Origin: RGIG3102 sp964507095
GTDB lineage: Bacteria > Bacillota > Clostridia > Oscillospirales > Ruminococcaceae
Reading direction: 5' to 3'
DNA: 35,341 nucleotides
NCBI GenBank assembly: GCA_964507095.1
Contig: CAZDOS010000016.1
Location: 1 to 35,341, forward strand
Shown: piece after piece, positions 21,724-32,400 of the stretch
Position numbering within the stretch: the first letter of the stretch is position 1
Layout: the number at the start of each line of letters is the position of its first letter
Position numbers and translations under genes: made by a program
The notes under the pieces: generated by a model
What the model was told of the DNA's origin: nothing
Database searches by the model: none
The model's input: the letters and a program-made list of their open reading frames with translations, nothing else

Positions 21724-24700
21724 ATGAAAAAGAGGATTGTTTCACTCTTGATCACTGCAGCGATGCTGATAGAGCTGATACCGGCATCTGTCCTTGGCGC
21801 GTTTGCAGACGACGGTGAAACAGCTACCGCTACAGAGCGGCCGGTTGAGATAACCTATGTGGAAGAGACCGAGGACGAGACGGAAGTCCCGCCTGAGGCC
21901 GACATAGAGGAAGAGCCGGAAGCGACTGTCGCGGAAGCTTTGGCGGACGACCCTGACGCAGAGACAGAAGAAGAGGCAGATACCTTGCCTGAAGCCGATG
22001 CGGATGAAGAGCCGGAAGCCATTGAAGAAGGACCTGCAGAGGAACCTCTGGAAGGGCCGGCTGAAGGTGAGGCAGAACCGGCAGAGCCTGAGGAGACAGA
22101 GCTGCAGGAGGCAGTCGAAGAGGAGCCGGCGGAAGAGCCGACAGATCTTGACGAGCCTTTAGAAGAAGAGCCGGCAGATCTTGAAGAGCCTGTCGAGGCA
22201 CCCAACATGCCTTCACGGCATTTCGAGGGATCGGCAAACACCATATTCGTGACGGTGGATGCACCTGAAGGAGCATTCCCTGAAGGCACCAAGATGGTGG
22301 TCAAGCCTGTGTTCGACTCGGATGTTCTTGATTCTGTCGCCGACGCAGCCGGAGCTGAGAGAAAGAACGTAATCGCGGTCGACATTTCCTTCTGGTATGA
22401 GGAAGAGGAGATCGAGCCTATGGCTCCGATCAATGTAGTCCTGACCAGCAGGATGATCGAGAAGGTCGAAGAGGCACAGGTCGTTCACGTTGACGATTCA
22501 GGCGAGGCAAAGGTCATCGAGGAAGCGGACATCAGCGGCAAGACCGCCGAGTTCTCGTCCGACATGTTCTCGGTCTACGCTATTGCAACCACACCGCGTC
22601 TGAATGTCATCATCAAGAGCGGCACTACAGAGCTCGAGAACGTATATCTCAAGAGCGGCGATGACGCGTCTGAGATAGTGTACGATCCGGGTGCAGGCGA
22701 GCTTGGCGACAAGGTATTCCGCGGATGGACGACCAAGGAGAACTACACGGTAGCCGATGCGGACAGCGCAATGACATTCGCACAGGTGCAGAGCGACGCG
22801 TCATCAAAGGCAAGCAGTCTTTCGGCCGACGGCAGCGTAACATACTACGCGATGCTCTACGACACCTATACGGTAACGTACATTGATCTTCCTACGGGAG
22901 TTGAAGGCGAGCCTACAGTTGTTCTGAAGACGGACACTCTCCTGGTCAAGGAATCCGATACAGTGGCATATACGGTTTCACAGGCATATTCACCTGAGAA
23001 CCCTAACACACAGGCGTTCCTCGGATGGATACCTGATGAGACAGCCAATGTTTCGGCCACCGGCATAGCCGCCGAGGGTCCTTACCCGAACGAGACAGCG
23101 GTCACAGTCAAGGGCAATGTTACTTTCATGCCTTCAGTACCTTACGGCAACTGGCTGATATTCAAGGAGATGGGCGGTACATATACCATGCCGCAGTTCG
23201 TCAAGAACGGCGAGAAGCCTACAGAGCCGACCGCTCCTACCAAGAAGGGCTACACCTTCAGCAAGTGGACAACAGACGAAGCCGGCGAGAATGAGTTCGA
23301 TTTCAACTCAGAGCTTTCAGGAAAGACTGTCGTCTACGCACAGTACACACCTGCGCAAACTGCTGAATACACGATCCTGATCTGGAAGCAGAACGTTGAA
23401 GGAACAGGCTACGACTTCGGTGACGTCATTCACGGCACCGGAAATGTCGATGCATCGATCAACGATCTGGTCACTGTCAGCGACACGTCTATCAGCGTCA
23501 GCGGCACAAGCTACAGCTATCAGGGATTCACTCCTAACGAGCTCGGTGACACCGTCAAGATAGTTCCTGAAGGAACTGCCACACTGAATGTTTTCTTTGA
23601 CAGAGTCACCGTCACCCTGAACTTCTACATCTGGCAGACCGACGGTCAGGCAGGATATGTATATACCCCTGTCACGCCTACATCAGGTGCTTCAGGAAGG
23701 TACTACACATCGAACACGGCCAATAATGCTACGCAGGTGTACTACAATGCCGCGGACGGCAAGTGGTATACGAACAGGCAGTGGAGCTGGGCGATATATG
23801 ACTATACTTACAGCGGAAATTCCTACTCAACTGTTTACACCCGTGAATACAATGACGGAAGAGACTGGGTGATCTTCAAGCAGCTGAGCGGTCTGTACGG
23901 ATCCAAGATCGGTTCCAACTGGCCGGAAGATTATGACTGGTATGCAAACGGAGGAAACAACGGTACAACAAGCGGAACCCGTACAACGTTCATGGACGCG
24001 TTCCTTCCTCCGAGCGGATACACCGAAAACTTCTACGGCAGCGAGCATTCAGGAAGCCGGACCATCTACTTCCAGCAGCAGTCCGCTTCCGATCCGAGTT
24101 CTTACTCCACGATCAACACCGTGACTGCGGCAAGAGACAGCTCGTTCTATATCTCGGACAAGTACAACGGATTCACCGCTTATCAGTACAGCACCAACGG
24201 CACGAGCTGGACCAGCGTCGGCACGAAGGGATCAAACGGCTACTACAACAGCGGTAGACGGGTAGAGTATGATCGCCAGCTGTACATCCGTTTCAACCGA
24301 GACAGATACGACATCAACTTCATGGACGGACTGTATGTCAACCCTAAGGCGGACATGCGGACCGTATATGACAACACCAATTATCAGCTGTCAGATGCCA
24401 AGAATATCGTCTACGGAGCAAGTCTGTCGGACTATGCACCGGGCGGAAGCGCGGAGATTACTCCTACGGCACAGTACTCCGGATATCTCTTCGACGGATG
24501 GTATCTGGACAAGGCATGCCAGAACCCGGTAGATTTCTCCAAGCTGAACATGCCTGAAGGCGGACTTACTGTATATGCCCGCTGGATCATGAAGCAGTAC
24601 CGTGTGATCCTGCACGCCGATCTGCCTGACGACATCATACAGGCAACGGATGATGACGGAAACGCAATCGACTACTTCGGTACCGAATCCTGGTCGTTCC

Positions 24701-27700
24701 GTGCAAACGAGGGCGAGCGGATCAGCGTTTCTGACGGTATCGCCAAGAACTATGAGTTCGACGGATGGTACAGAGACGAAGACGGCAAGAATGTTTTCGA
24801 TACGGATGCACACCCCGCAACCAGTGCGATCGCTTCTGAATACGACAAGAACAGCGAATACTCCGAGTGGACCATTGACGGTCCTGACACCTCACGGGGC
24901 AACAAGGATCTGACCGGTTACAACGGCGGAGAGCGTTTCTGGGTAACACAGAAGATCGATCTCTATGCAAAGTGGAGAGCCATCACGGTCGGTGCTGACG
25001 GAATTGGCGTCGTTTACGAGGCCAACGGAATCGACGAGAAGACCGGCGACACCGTTTCCGGAAGCACATCAAGCACAGACGACAAACTCTACAAGGACAA
25101 GGCTGCTGCATTCGCAGCACCTGCAAGCTCGCCGAGCGATGACACAAAGCAGTTCCTGTACTGGCAGATCCAGAAGTGGGACGGCTCCAAGTTTGTGGAT
25201 TCCGGCAAGAAGGTATTCCCTGGAGCCACATTCGATGTCCTGGTCAACAACGCCAAGATCGTCGATGAGGGCGGAAACGTCGTAGCGCTCAGCGCAGTCG
25301 AGGAAGGCAAGACCTACACCTACACCGTACAGCTCATGGCCGTATACGGCGATCTGGGCGAACCGCTCATGGTCAAGGTCAAGTTCGATCCTAACGGCGG
25401 TAATCTGTCTGACACAGCTCTTGCAGAGAAGGAATACGAAGTCAACACCGAGATCACAGTTCCTGGCGCAACCAGAGCAGGCTACACATTCCTCGGATGG
25501 GGCGTTTCAGCCACAGCAACCGATCCTCTCATCGCAGCGGATGACGATCAGGCTTGGGCAGCCGACAAGATCAACCGGAATGCCTGGGATACTGACAAGG
25601 ACATGAACATCCTCTATGCACTGTGGGATGAGAGCGAAGTCGAGATTAAGTACGCGGTCGCCGATGACAGCACAGGCTACGAGGGAGTATCCGTAAGTCC
25701 TACATCTGAAAAGGTCATGGCAGACACAGGCGAGGCCAAGGGTTCAACCGCGGCATCAACGACCTCAAAGTATGTCATCGACTACTGGACAAAGGACGAA
25801 GGAACCGATAAAGTCGGAACAAATGCCAAGTTCGTACCTGAGAAGGGCACCGAAGGAATCTACGAAGCACGGACATATTACGCACACTTCAAGCTCAACG
25901 AGGTCGATGTAACAGTCCATCACTACCTGAAGGGCACGACCACAAAGGTAGCAGAGGATGTGACAGAGACAGCCACAATAGGCGACAGCTACACTGCTGA
26001 GGCAGCAACGGCATTCATTGCTCCTTACACCGACCTGGCGCTCTCCAACGAGGCGATCAAAGCCATCACGGTAAGTGAGAATGCTGAAGATAATGTTGTC
26101 AATGTTTACTACACGATCGCCATCACGGTAAAAGCGGATGACAAGAGCAAGACATTCGGACAGGATGATCCTGAGCTCACAGCCACTGTTGACGGACTGC
26201 CTGAGGGCGAATCCTTCACAGGATATGAGCTCGGCAGAGAAGCGGGCGAAGCTGTAGGAACATATACGATCACACCTGCAGGAGACGCGACAAGCGGATA
26301 CTACACAATAGAGTATCAGACAGGTACTCTGACTATTACAGCAGCTGATGAGCTGGTGATAACAGTCAAGGGCGAAAAGGCCGAGTACACTTATGACGGC
26401 TCAGCCAAGACTGCAGAAGGATACACAGCAGAAAGTACAAACAGCCTGTATGATTCCACAAAGCTGAAGTTCACTGGAACTGACAGCGTCACAGAGACTG
26501 ATGCGGGCACATACCCTATGGGTCTTAAGGTAGCCGACTTCTCTTACGAGGATGCCGCAAACTTCTCAAAGGTTACGATCAACGTAGAGGACGGACAGCT
26601 TATCATCAACCCTATAAAGGACAAGGTCACAGTCACGATAACAGAGAACTCTGACAAGGTCACTTATGACGGATCAGAGCATACGATCACCGGATACGAG
26701 ACGATCGAATCTGACAATACTCTGTATGTAGTTGCAGACTCTGTTGAAGAGACAAAGACAGACGCCTGGACAGTGACGGAGACAGATGCCGGAACATACG
26801 ACATGGGAATCGTCGCAGGCGACTTCAAGAACACCAACAAGAACTTCACAAACGTTGTGTTCGAGATCGTTGACGGACAGCTTGTGATCGATCCTATAAA
26901 GGACAAGGTCACAGTCACTATTACTGAAAACAGTGACGAGGTCGACTACGACGGAAATGAGCACACGATCACCGGATACAAGGAGATCAAGTCTGACAAC
27001 GAAAAGTACGACGTGACAAAGTCCGTTGAGGAGACAGAGACAGACGCCTGGACAGTGACGAAGACAGATGCCGGCACATACGACATGGGAATCGTCGCAG
27101 GCGACTTCAAGAACATCAACAAGAATTTCTCGAACGTCGTGTTCGAAGTAACGGACGGACAGCTGGTAATCAATCCTGCCGAAGTCACGATCAAGGTCAA
27201 CGACGCTTCGAAGTACTACGGAGAAGAGGATCCTGAGTTTGAGGGCACCGTAACGGGACTCGTCAAAGATGGAGATCTCGGAGAGATCACGTACGAGAGG
27301 ACCAACACGGCAGAGGATGTCGGAGAGTATACCGAGGTTCTCGATGCCAAGTACACAGAGAACGCCAATTACAGCGTAACAGTTGAAAAGGGCGACTTCG
27401 AGATCAAGAAGGCCAACATCACTGATGAAACCAGATTCGAGATCTCAGACCCTGAAGACACTCCTTACAACGGAACAGAGCAGAAGCAGCCTGTGACAGT
27501 CAAGGATCTCCTGACAGGCAAGACCCTGACAGAGGACACTGACTACACTCTCACATACGACGGAGACACGACGAATGTCGGAACAGTCAAGGTAACAGTA
27601 GAGGGCAAGGGCAACTACGAAGGAAAGGTTGACAAGGATTACGACATCACCAAGGTAAAGGTGACGATCAAGATCAAGGATGTCACAAAGGTCTATGACG

Positions 27701-28764
27701 GAACAGTGCTCGACGCTTCACTCGAAGACTACTACGAGTACGGAACAGTTGAAGGACTGGTCAACGGTGAGGTAGCCAATGTAATACTCAACGGCAAGAT
27801 CACACACGTTGAAGAGACCACAGACTTCGTGGCGTACACAGACACAGCCGGAGAGGATGACGTCTGGTACAAGATCGAGTGGGCAAAGGCAGTATCTCCA
27901 AAGGCTGCAACAAGGCCTACAGCAACAGCTCTTGAGAGCAACTATGAGCTTGATCTTGAGAACAGCGAGATCGGAAAGATGGAGATCACTCCTGCCGAGC
28001 TGACGATCAAGACGGGAAGCAAGAGCAAGGAATATGACGGAAGCGCCCTTAAGTATGACCAGGTCGACGTAAGCGGAATCGTTGACGCTGACAAGGATGA
28101 GATCAAGGTCACAGTGACCGGTTCTCAGACAGCAGTCGGCAACAGCAAGAACACTTACGAGATCACATGGGGCAATGCAAAGGAGAAGGATTATACGGTC
28201 AAGGAGACACTTGGAACACTGACGGTAACGCAGAAGTCGGATCCTCCGACGCCGCCACCACCGCCACCTCCACCACCACCTCCACCACCACCGGAGCCTC
28301 CAACGCCGCCGGAAGAGCCGATCGAGGAGCCTGAGATCCCTGAGGCAGAGCCAGAGCCGGAGATCATTCCTGAGCCTGACACGCCTGCAGCACAGCCTGT
28401 ATGGGCACTTATCAACCTGATAAGCACGATACTTGCAGGAGGACTCTCACTCGGAATGCTCGGAACCTACTTCACAAAGAAGAAGGAAGAGGAAGAGGAT
28501 GAGAACGGCGAGAAGGTCAAGAAGGAAGACGATGAAGATGACGACAACGTCAAGAAGCACGGCTTCACGAGACTGCTCTCACTGGTCCCTGGAATCGGAT
28601 CGATAGTCACCTTCCTGTTGACAGAGAACATGAAGAACCCAATGGTTCTGACAGATAAGTGGACACTGCTCATGGTAGTGATGGCCCTTGCGAACGTACT
28701 GCTCGCATTCCTGTCAAGAAAGACAAAGAAGGACGAAGAGGAAGAGGACAAGCGGAAGGCTTAA
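21724..28764 (+). CDS. Giant repeat-rich surface protein with three-helix C-terminal anchor, 2346 aa
   Basis: Secreted adhesin-like protein. Signal peptide about 1-28 (MKKRIVSLLITAAML...AFADD). A very acidic Glu/Pro/Ala spacer (about 29-164) is followed by a ZU5-like beta domain (about 165-295, with PEGAFPEGTKMVV). A long series of InlB/Flg_new-type beta repeats covers about 296-1400 (FDGWYLDKA..., YARW, FLGWG). MBG-type repeats cover about 1463-2170, including a tandem 94-residue unit at 1630-1817. A run of 14 prolines lies at 2177-2190 within a Pro/Glu stalk. The C-terminus has hydrophobic segments at 2227-2250, 2281-2299 and 2313-2330 separated by Lys/Glu-rich stretches; there is no LPxTG sorting signal. 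AGAAGGGGG precedes the ATG and a strong terminator follows. The ligand is unknown. Confidence 0.93.
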   Translation: MKKRIVSLLITAAMLIELIPASVLGAFADDGETATATERPVEITYVEETEDETEVPPEADIEEEPEATVAEALADDPDAETEEEADTLPEADADEEPEAIEEGPAEEPLEGPAEGEAEPAEPEETELQEAVEEEPAEEPTDLDEPLEEEPADLEEPVEAPNMPSRHFEGSANTIFVTVDAPEGAFPEGTKMVVKPVFDSDVLDSVADAAGAERKNVIAVDISFWYEEEEIEPMAPINVVLTSRMIEKVEEAQVVHVDDSGEAKVIEEADISGKTAEFSSDMFSVYAIATTPRLNVIIKSGTTELENVYLKSGDDASEIVYDPGAGELGDKVFRGWTTKENYTVADADSAMTFAQVQSDASSKASSLSADGSVTYYAMLYDTYTVTYIDLPTGVEGEPTVVLKTDTLLVKESDTVAYTVSQAYSPENPNTQAFLGWIPDETANVSATGIAAEGPYPNETAVTVKGNVTFMPSVPYGNWLIFKEMGGTYTMPQFVKNGEKPTEPTAPTKKGYTFSKWTTDEAGENEFDFNSELSGKTVVYAQYTPAQTAEYTILIWKQNVEGTGYDFGDVIHGTGNVDASINDLVTVSDTSISVSGTSYSYQGFTPNELGDTVKIVPEGTATLNVFFDRVTVTLNFYIWQTDGQAGYVYTPVTPTSGASGRYYTSNTANNATQVYYNAADGKWYTNRQWSWAIYDYTYSGNSYSTVYTREYNDGRDWVIFKQLSGLYGSKIGSNWPEDYDWYANGGNNGTTSGTRTTFMDAFLPPSGYTENFYGSEHSGSRTIYFQQQSASDPSSYSTINTVTAARDSSFYISDKYNGFTAYQYSTNGTSWTSVGTKGSNGYYNSGRRVEYDRQLYIRFNRDRYDINFMDGLYVNPKADMRTVYDNTNYQLSDAKNIVYGASLSDYAPGGSAEITPTAQYSGYLFDGWYLDKACQNPVDFSKLNMPEGGLTVYARWIMKQYRVILHADLPDDIIQATDDDGNAIDYFGTESWSFRANEGERISVSDGIAKNYEFDGWYRDEDGKNVFDTDAHPATSAIASEYDKNSEYSEWTIDGPDTSRGNKDLTGYNGGERFWVTQKIDLYAKWRAITVGADGIGVVYEANGIDEKTGDTVSGSTSSTDDKLYKDKAAAFAAPASSPSDDTKQFLYWQIQKWDGSKFVDSGKKVFPGATFDVLVNNAKIVDEGGNVVALSAVEEGKTYTYTVQLMAVYGDLGEPLMVKVKFDPNGGNLSDTALAEKEYEVNTEITVPGATRAGYTFLGWGVSATATDPLIAADDDQAWAADKINRNAWDTDKDMNILYALWDESEVEIKYAVADDSTGYEGVSVSPTSEKVMADTGEAKGSTAASTTSKYVIDYWTKDEGTDKVGTNAKFVPEKGTEGIYEARTYYAHFKLNEVDVTVHHYLKGTTTKVAEDVTETATIGDSYTAEAATAFIAPYTDLALSNEAIKAITVSENAEDNVVNVYYTIAITVKADDKSKTFGQDDPELTATVDGLPEGESFTGYELGREAGEAVGTYTITPAGDATSGYYTIEYQTGTLTITAADELVITVKGEKAEYTYDGSAKTAEGYTAESTNSLYDSTKLKFTGTDSVTETDAGTYPMGLKVADFSYEDAANFSKVTINVEDGQLIINPIKDKVTVTITENSDKVTYDGSEHTITGYETIESDNTLYVVADSVEETKTDAWTVTETDAGTYDMGIVAGDFKNTNKNFTNVVFEIVDGQLVIDPIKDKVTVTITENSDEVDYDGNEHTITGYKEIKSDNEKYDVTKSVEETETDAWTVTKTDAGTYDMGIVAGDFKNINKNFSNVVFEVTDGQLVINPAEVTIKVNDASKYYGEEDPEFEGTVTGLVKDGDLGEITYERTNTAEDVGEYTEVLDAKYTENANYSVTVEKGDFEIKKANITDETRFEISDPEDTPYNGTEQKQPVTVKDLLTGKTLTEDTDYTLTYDGDTTNVGTVKVTVEGKGNYEGKVDKDYDITKVKVTIKIKDVTKVYDGTVLDASLEDYYEYGTVEGLVNGEVANVILNGKITHVEETTDFVAYTDTAGEDDVWYKIEWAKAVSPKAATRPTATALESNYELDLENSEIGKMEITPAELTIKTGSKSKEYDGSALKYDQVDVSGIVDADKDEIKVTVTGSQTAVGNSKNTYEITWGNAKEKDYTVKETLGTLTVTQKSDPPTPPPPPPPPPPPPPPEPPTPPEEPIEEPEIPEAEPEPEIIPEPDTPAAQPVWALINLISTILAGGLSLGMLGTYFTKKKEEEEDENGEKVKKEDDEDDDNVKKHGFTRLLSLVPGIGSIVTFLLTENMKNPMVLTDKWTLLMVVMALANVLLAFLSRKTKKDEEEEDKRKA
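26611..27174 (+). repeat. Tandem 282-base repeat, two copies
   Basis: Copies at 26611-26892 and 26893-27174 encode 94-residue units starting PIKDKVTVTITENSD and containing TDAGTYDMGIVAGDFKN. They are similar but not identical at the DNA level. A more diverged related unit lies just before (about 26350-26610). This is a coding repeat that probably extends the stalk. Confidence 0.88.
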
Positions 28765-28802
28765 GCCTGAACGGTCTTCGACCTGAAAACTGATACTTAA
28801 CT

Positions 28803-28836
28803 AAAGGACTCCCGGAAAACCGGGAGTCCTTTTTTT
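28803..28836 (+). terminator. Strong terminator after the first surface protein
   Basis: A 13-bp stem (28803-28815 with 28820-28832, AAAA loop) ending in a run of seven T (28830-28836). Confidence 0.93.
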
Positions 28837-29433
28837 GATGCATAAGTCTAAAAAAATCAGATTAAAACCGTAAAATGATATATAAATTGACTTATCATTA
28901 GACTTACACAATTTATATTATTCATGGAAAGGTATGTCCCATACCCTGTTCAGATACGGATCAGGAGTCCACATGCATAGATTGGAATGAAGTAAATTTG
29001 TAGTTAGCAATAGTTCCAATGAAAATGATGTATTTTTGTTAACTTTTGATTATTGAATATAATAACGAATAGGGTACAATATATGTTGAGTGACTGCGGC
29101 CGCTCTATTGTTGCATACCTATTTATGGTCATGTTCGGATCTTGTCGTGCTTGGGATGAATCGCCGCACGAATCAGATCAATACGTAAAATGATGATGTG
29201 AACACAGATGTAACATAAATGCAACACATCCGGCACACATATTTCCTTTTACATAGTATTTGGAAAAATGCAGATGTCCGGGCGGAACCGCCGAGGTTAC
29301 TGAAAGCGTATATAGGCCATGCCGTACATACCTTATATGTTAAGGATATATATTATAAATAATACATGTTTGACTTAGCATCCAGAGTGTTGGAACAATG
29401 AGACAACTGTATGGAAATATAGGGGGTAAATTA
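28837..29433. other. 597-base intergenic region before the second surface protein
   Basis: AT-rich with no convincing gene. It holds a 6-bp hairpin (GGTATG/CATACC, about 28931-28945), the promoter at 29036-29063, and a GC-richer stretch about 29133-29180 in which TCGTGC pairs with GCACGA inside a 5-bp GATCT/AGATC helix. The undecamer CGTAAAATGAT occurs twice (near 28868 and 29184). The leader to the start codon is about 370 bases if the promoter is right. Confidence 0.65.
29036..29063 (+). promoter_or_regulatory. Probable promoter of the second surface protein
   Basis: TTGTTA (29036-29041), 16 bases, perfect TATAAT (29058-29063). A second, weaker candidate (TTGACT near 29370) lies closer to the gene. 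Confidence 0.45.
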
Positions 29434-32400
29434 ATGAAGAAAAGACTAGTTGCACTCGCGCTTGCGGCGTCGATGATACTTGAGCTGTTCCCGAGCTCAA
29501 TTTTGACCGCGTTCGCAACCGTGGATGAGCCGACAGCTCGGATAGAGCAGCCGGCGGAACCTGTCTCTTCAGAAGCAGACGAGAACAATGAACCGGCAGT
29601 TCCAACAGCCGGTGATGCACTCGTTATCGAGGAACCGACCAGAGAGGTCACCGGAACCGTTGCAGAGGAGCCTGCACAGAATGACGATACCGTCATCGAA
29701 GGTCCTGCGACGGAAGAGCCGGTCACGGATCCTCCTGCAAAAGAAGAGAACACAGAAAAGACTGAGTCCGAAAACGGTGCAAAGGCCGGAGGCGGTCCGC
29801 TCAGAGCGATTCAGTACCATACCCTGACCTTCATGGTCGACGGAGAGGTATTCGGAGACCCGATTACAGTTGCTCAGGGCTCGAATATAGGGACCGAGGA
29901 CATGCCTGTTGCGCCGGAGAAGACAGTCGAGGGCGGAAGAGTCGTTTTCGACGGATGGTATTACGGGAACACAAAGATTACCCGGAGCACCATCATCACC
30001 GCAGAGATGGCTTCGGAGATGACGGTCAATGCAAGGTATACTACGTATTACCCGGTGACCTTTGATCCCACCACCGATCCTAACGAGCCGATGGCCCATA
30101 CTGTCGTTGAGGTTGCAGCTGACACACGGATTGGCGATGCTCTTCCGACTCCACCTGAAGTCCCGGGATACGTGACGAAGTGGGTCAGGAGCGACGATTC
30201 CAGCGCTACAGTAACTGCAGCCACAGTCGTGACAGGTCCGTTCACCGCAGTAGTTGCGGAAGATAAGATAGTTTATACTGTCACTTTTGTTCAGGAAGAT
30301 GGCACTGAAGTAACGAGAACTACGGACATAGATTCCGGATTTGCCGTCAATGATCTTCCTGAAGTGACTCCAAAGACCAACAAGGTGGGCAAGTGGGTAT
30401 ATCCAGATACGACTAACGAGTTTACAGTCGGTACTGTCGTTTCAAGTGACCTTACTGTCAATGCATACTATGAGCAGAACATATTTACCGTAAAGTTCAT
30501 GGTCGACAATGCGCAGTACGAGGAAATGACTACCGCAACGGGAACCACGATAGTTCTGCCTTCCGATCCTGTGAAAGCCGGTATGACGTTCATGGGCTGG
30601 TTCACTGAGCCTGACGGACAGGGAACCCAGTACACTGCTTCTTCAACGGTCAACCGGGATCTTACACTGTATGCTTATTTTGCTGAACAGGTCAGGGTAT
30701 CCTTCCTTGTAAAGGATGACCAGGGACAGGTCATCAGCGAAAAGTCACAGTACTTTGTTGATCTTGCTGTCGGCGATCAGATTACCACTCTTCCGGACGA
30801 TCCGTTTGTGGAAGGAAAGGTATTCGATCACTGGGAGCATGAAACTACTCACGAAACCGTAACAGTAGGTACAACCGTTACAGAAACTTTCAACGCAGTT
30901 GCGGTTTTCAGGTCGATCGAAACATATGAGTTCACTGTAAATTACTTCTATAAGAACAGCAATGGCGCAAGAGTTGATATCAGTACGCAGGTCTTCGATC
31001 TTGTTGACGGAGATTTCCCATATACTGTTACAGCTCCTGGATATACAATCGCTACACAGGTTACAGATGAGCCTACATATTATCCGAGCAGGCCTACGAT
31101 TACTGTCAACAAAGATCAGTTCACTCTTGACTCTGAAACCGGCAAGTATATTCTGGTTGAGGAAGACGAATTCGTGGCAGCCGATGCCAACTACAAGGTC
31201 GGGCATTATCTTAAGAATCTTGACGGAAATGGCTACACGCTCATAGAGACTGTAGATAAGGTCGGTGTTAAGAACTCGAAAGTCACACCGGACATTAACA
31301 GTTATGCGTATGCAGATTTTGAGGACCGCGATAAGGACGTTACCATTACCGGAAATGCCAGCCAGGAGTTGAAGGTTTACTATACCCGTAAGGACTTCAC
31401 TCTTTCCTATAACGTTGGCGGCGGTGACTATATCGAGGCTGTTACGGCGAAATACGGAACCACCGTTACACTGCCGAACAACGCTACCCGTTCGGGATAT
31501 ACGTTTGCCGGATGGTATACGGATGAAAACTGCACGCAGTCAGCGGGAAGTTCAATCGTGCTGGAAGGCAACACTACGCTATTTGCAAAGTGGAATGCTG
31601 CACAGGTTGACTACAAGATCGTATACATGATCGAAAATGCCAACGATAATGGCTACTCATATCTTGCTACTGTGACCAAGCAGGCGGCGACCGGAAGTTC
31701 GATCACGATGAACGCCACTACAGCCGGAGCAAATGGCACCAGGCCGAACGATCTTGATACGACTAACTTCACGTTCAAGGATTCCACGACAGAGACGGTC
31801 GCGGCCGATGGAACGACAGTTGTTACAGTTCGTTATAGTCGTAATGTTTATACACTTCAGGGAAGAACTGGCACAGGATGGGGTGCGAGCGATGTATCTG
31901 GAGCTAGACTTACGGCAAAGTATGGCGCAGACATAACTGCTCTCTGGGGAAGCACGTTTGGCAGTGGCGGCAACGCTCAGTACAGCTGGAGTTACAATGG
32001 CGAGAACAACAGCAAGTTCAAGAGTCTGACTATAATGCCTTCGCTGAGCGTTCGTACTAACACCAGTCCTGCAAATACGATTTATCTGTATCGTGAGTCT
32101 GATAGTGCTAGCTATTATCAGCATCTTGAATACTGGCTCCAGAATTATACGGGAACCGGCGTTGAAACCACGACATATAATGGTAAGACATACGGCCGTG
32201 TAAAGTCGATCGACATGCGATACAACTATCTCAGTAATGTTGATGACTGGTATGAGATTGAAGGTTATACCAAGGCGGGATATACTGCGACACACAGTAA
32301 AAATCAAAACGGTACCTATTCAAGCTTTACTTACACATGGGGAAGACAGTTTAGTCAGTACGGGAATCAGTATACATATACCCGTTTCAATTTCTACTAT

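Noticed and set aside
21830..22433. Ser/Ala-rich and Leu/Pro-rich minus-strand open frames (148 and 192 residues)
   Set aside because: Artefacts of the Glu/Pro-rich coding bias on the opposite strand; no ribosome site or domain.
29096..29103. Eight-base palindrome GCGGCCGC as an operator or attachment site
   Set aside because: Too short and isolated, with no flanking symmetry or integrase gene nearby.
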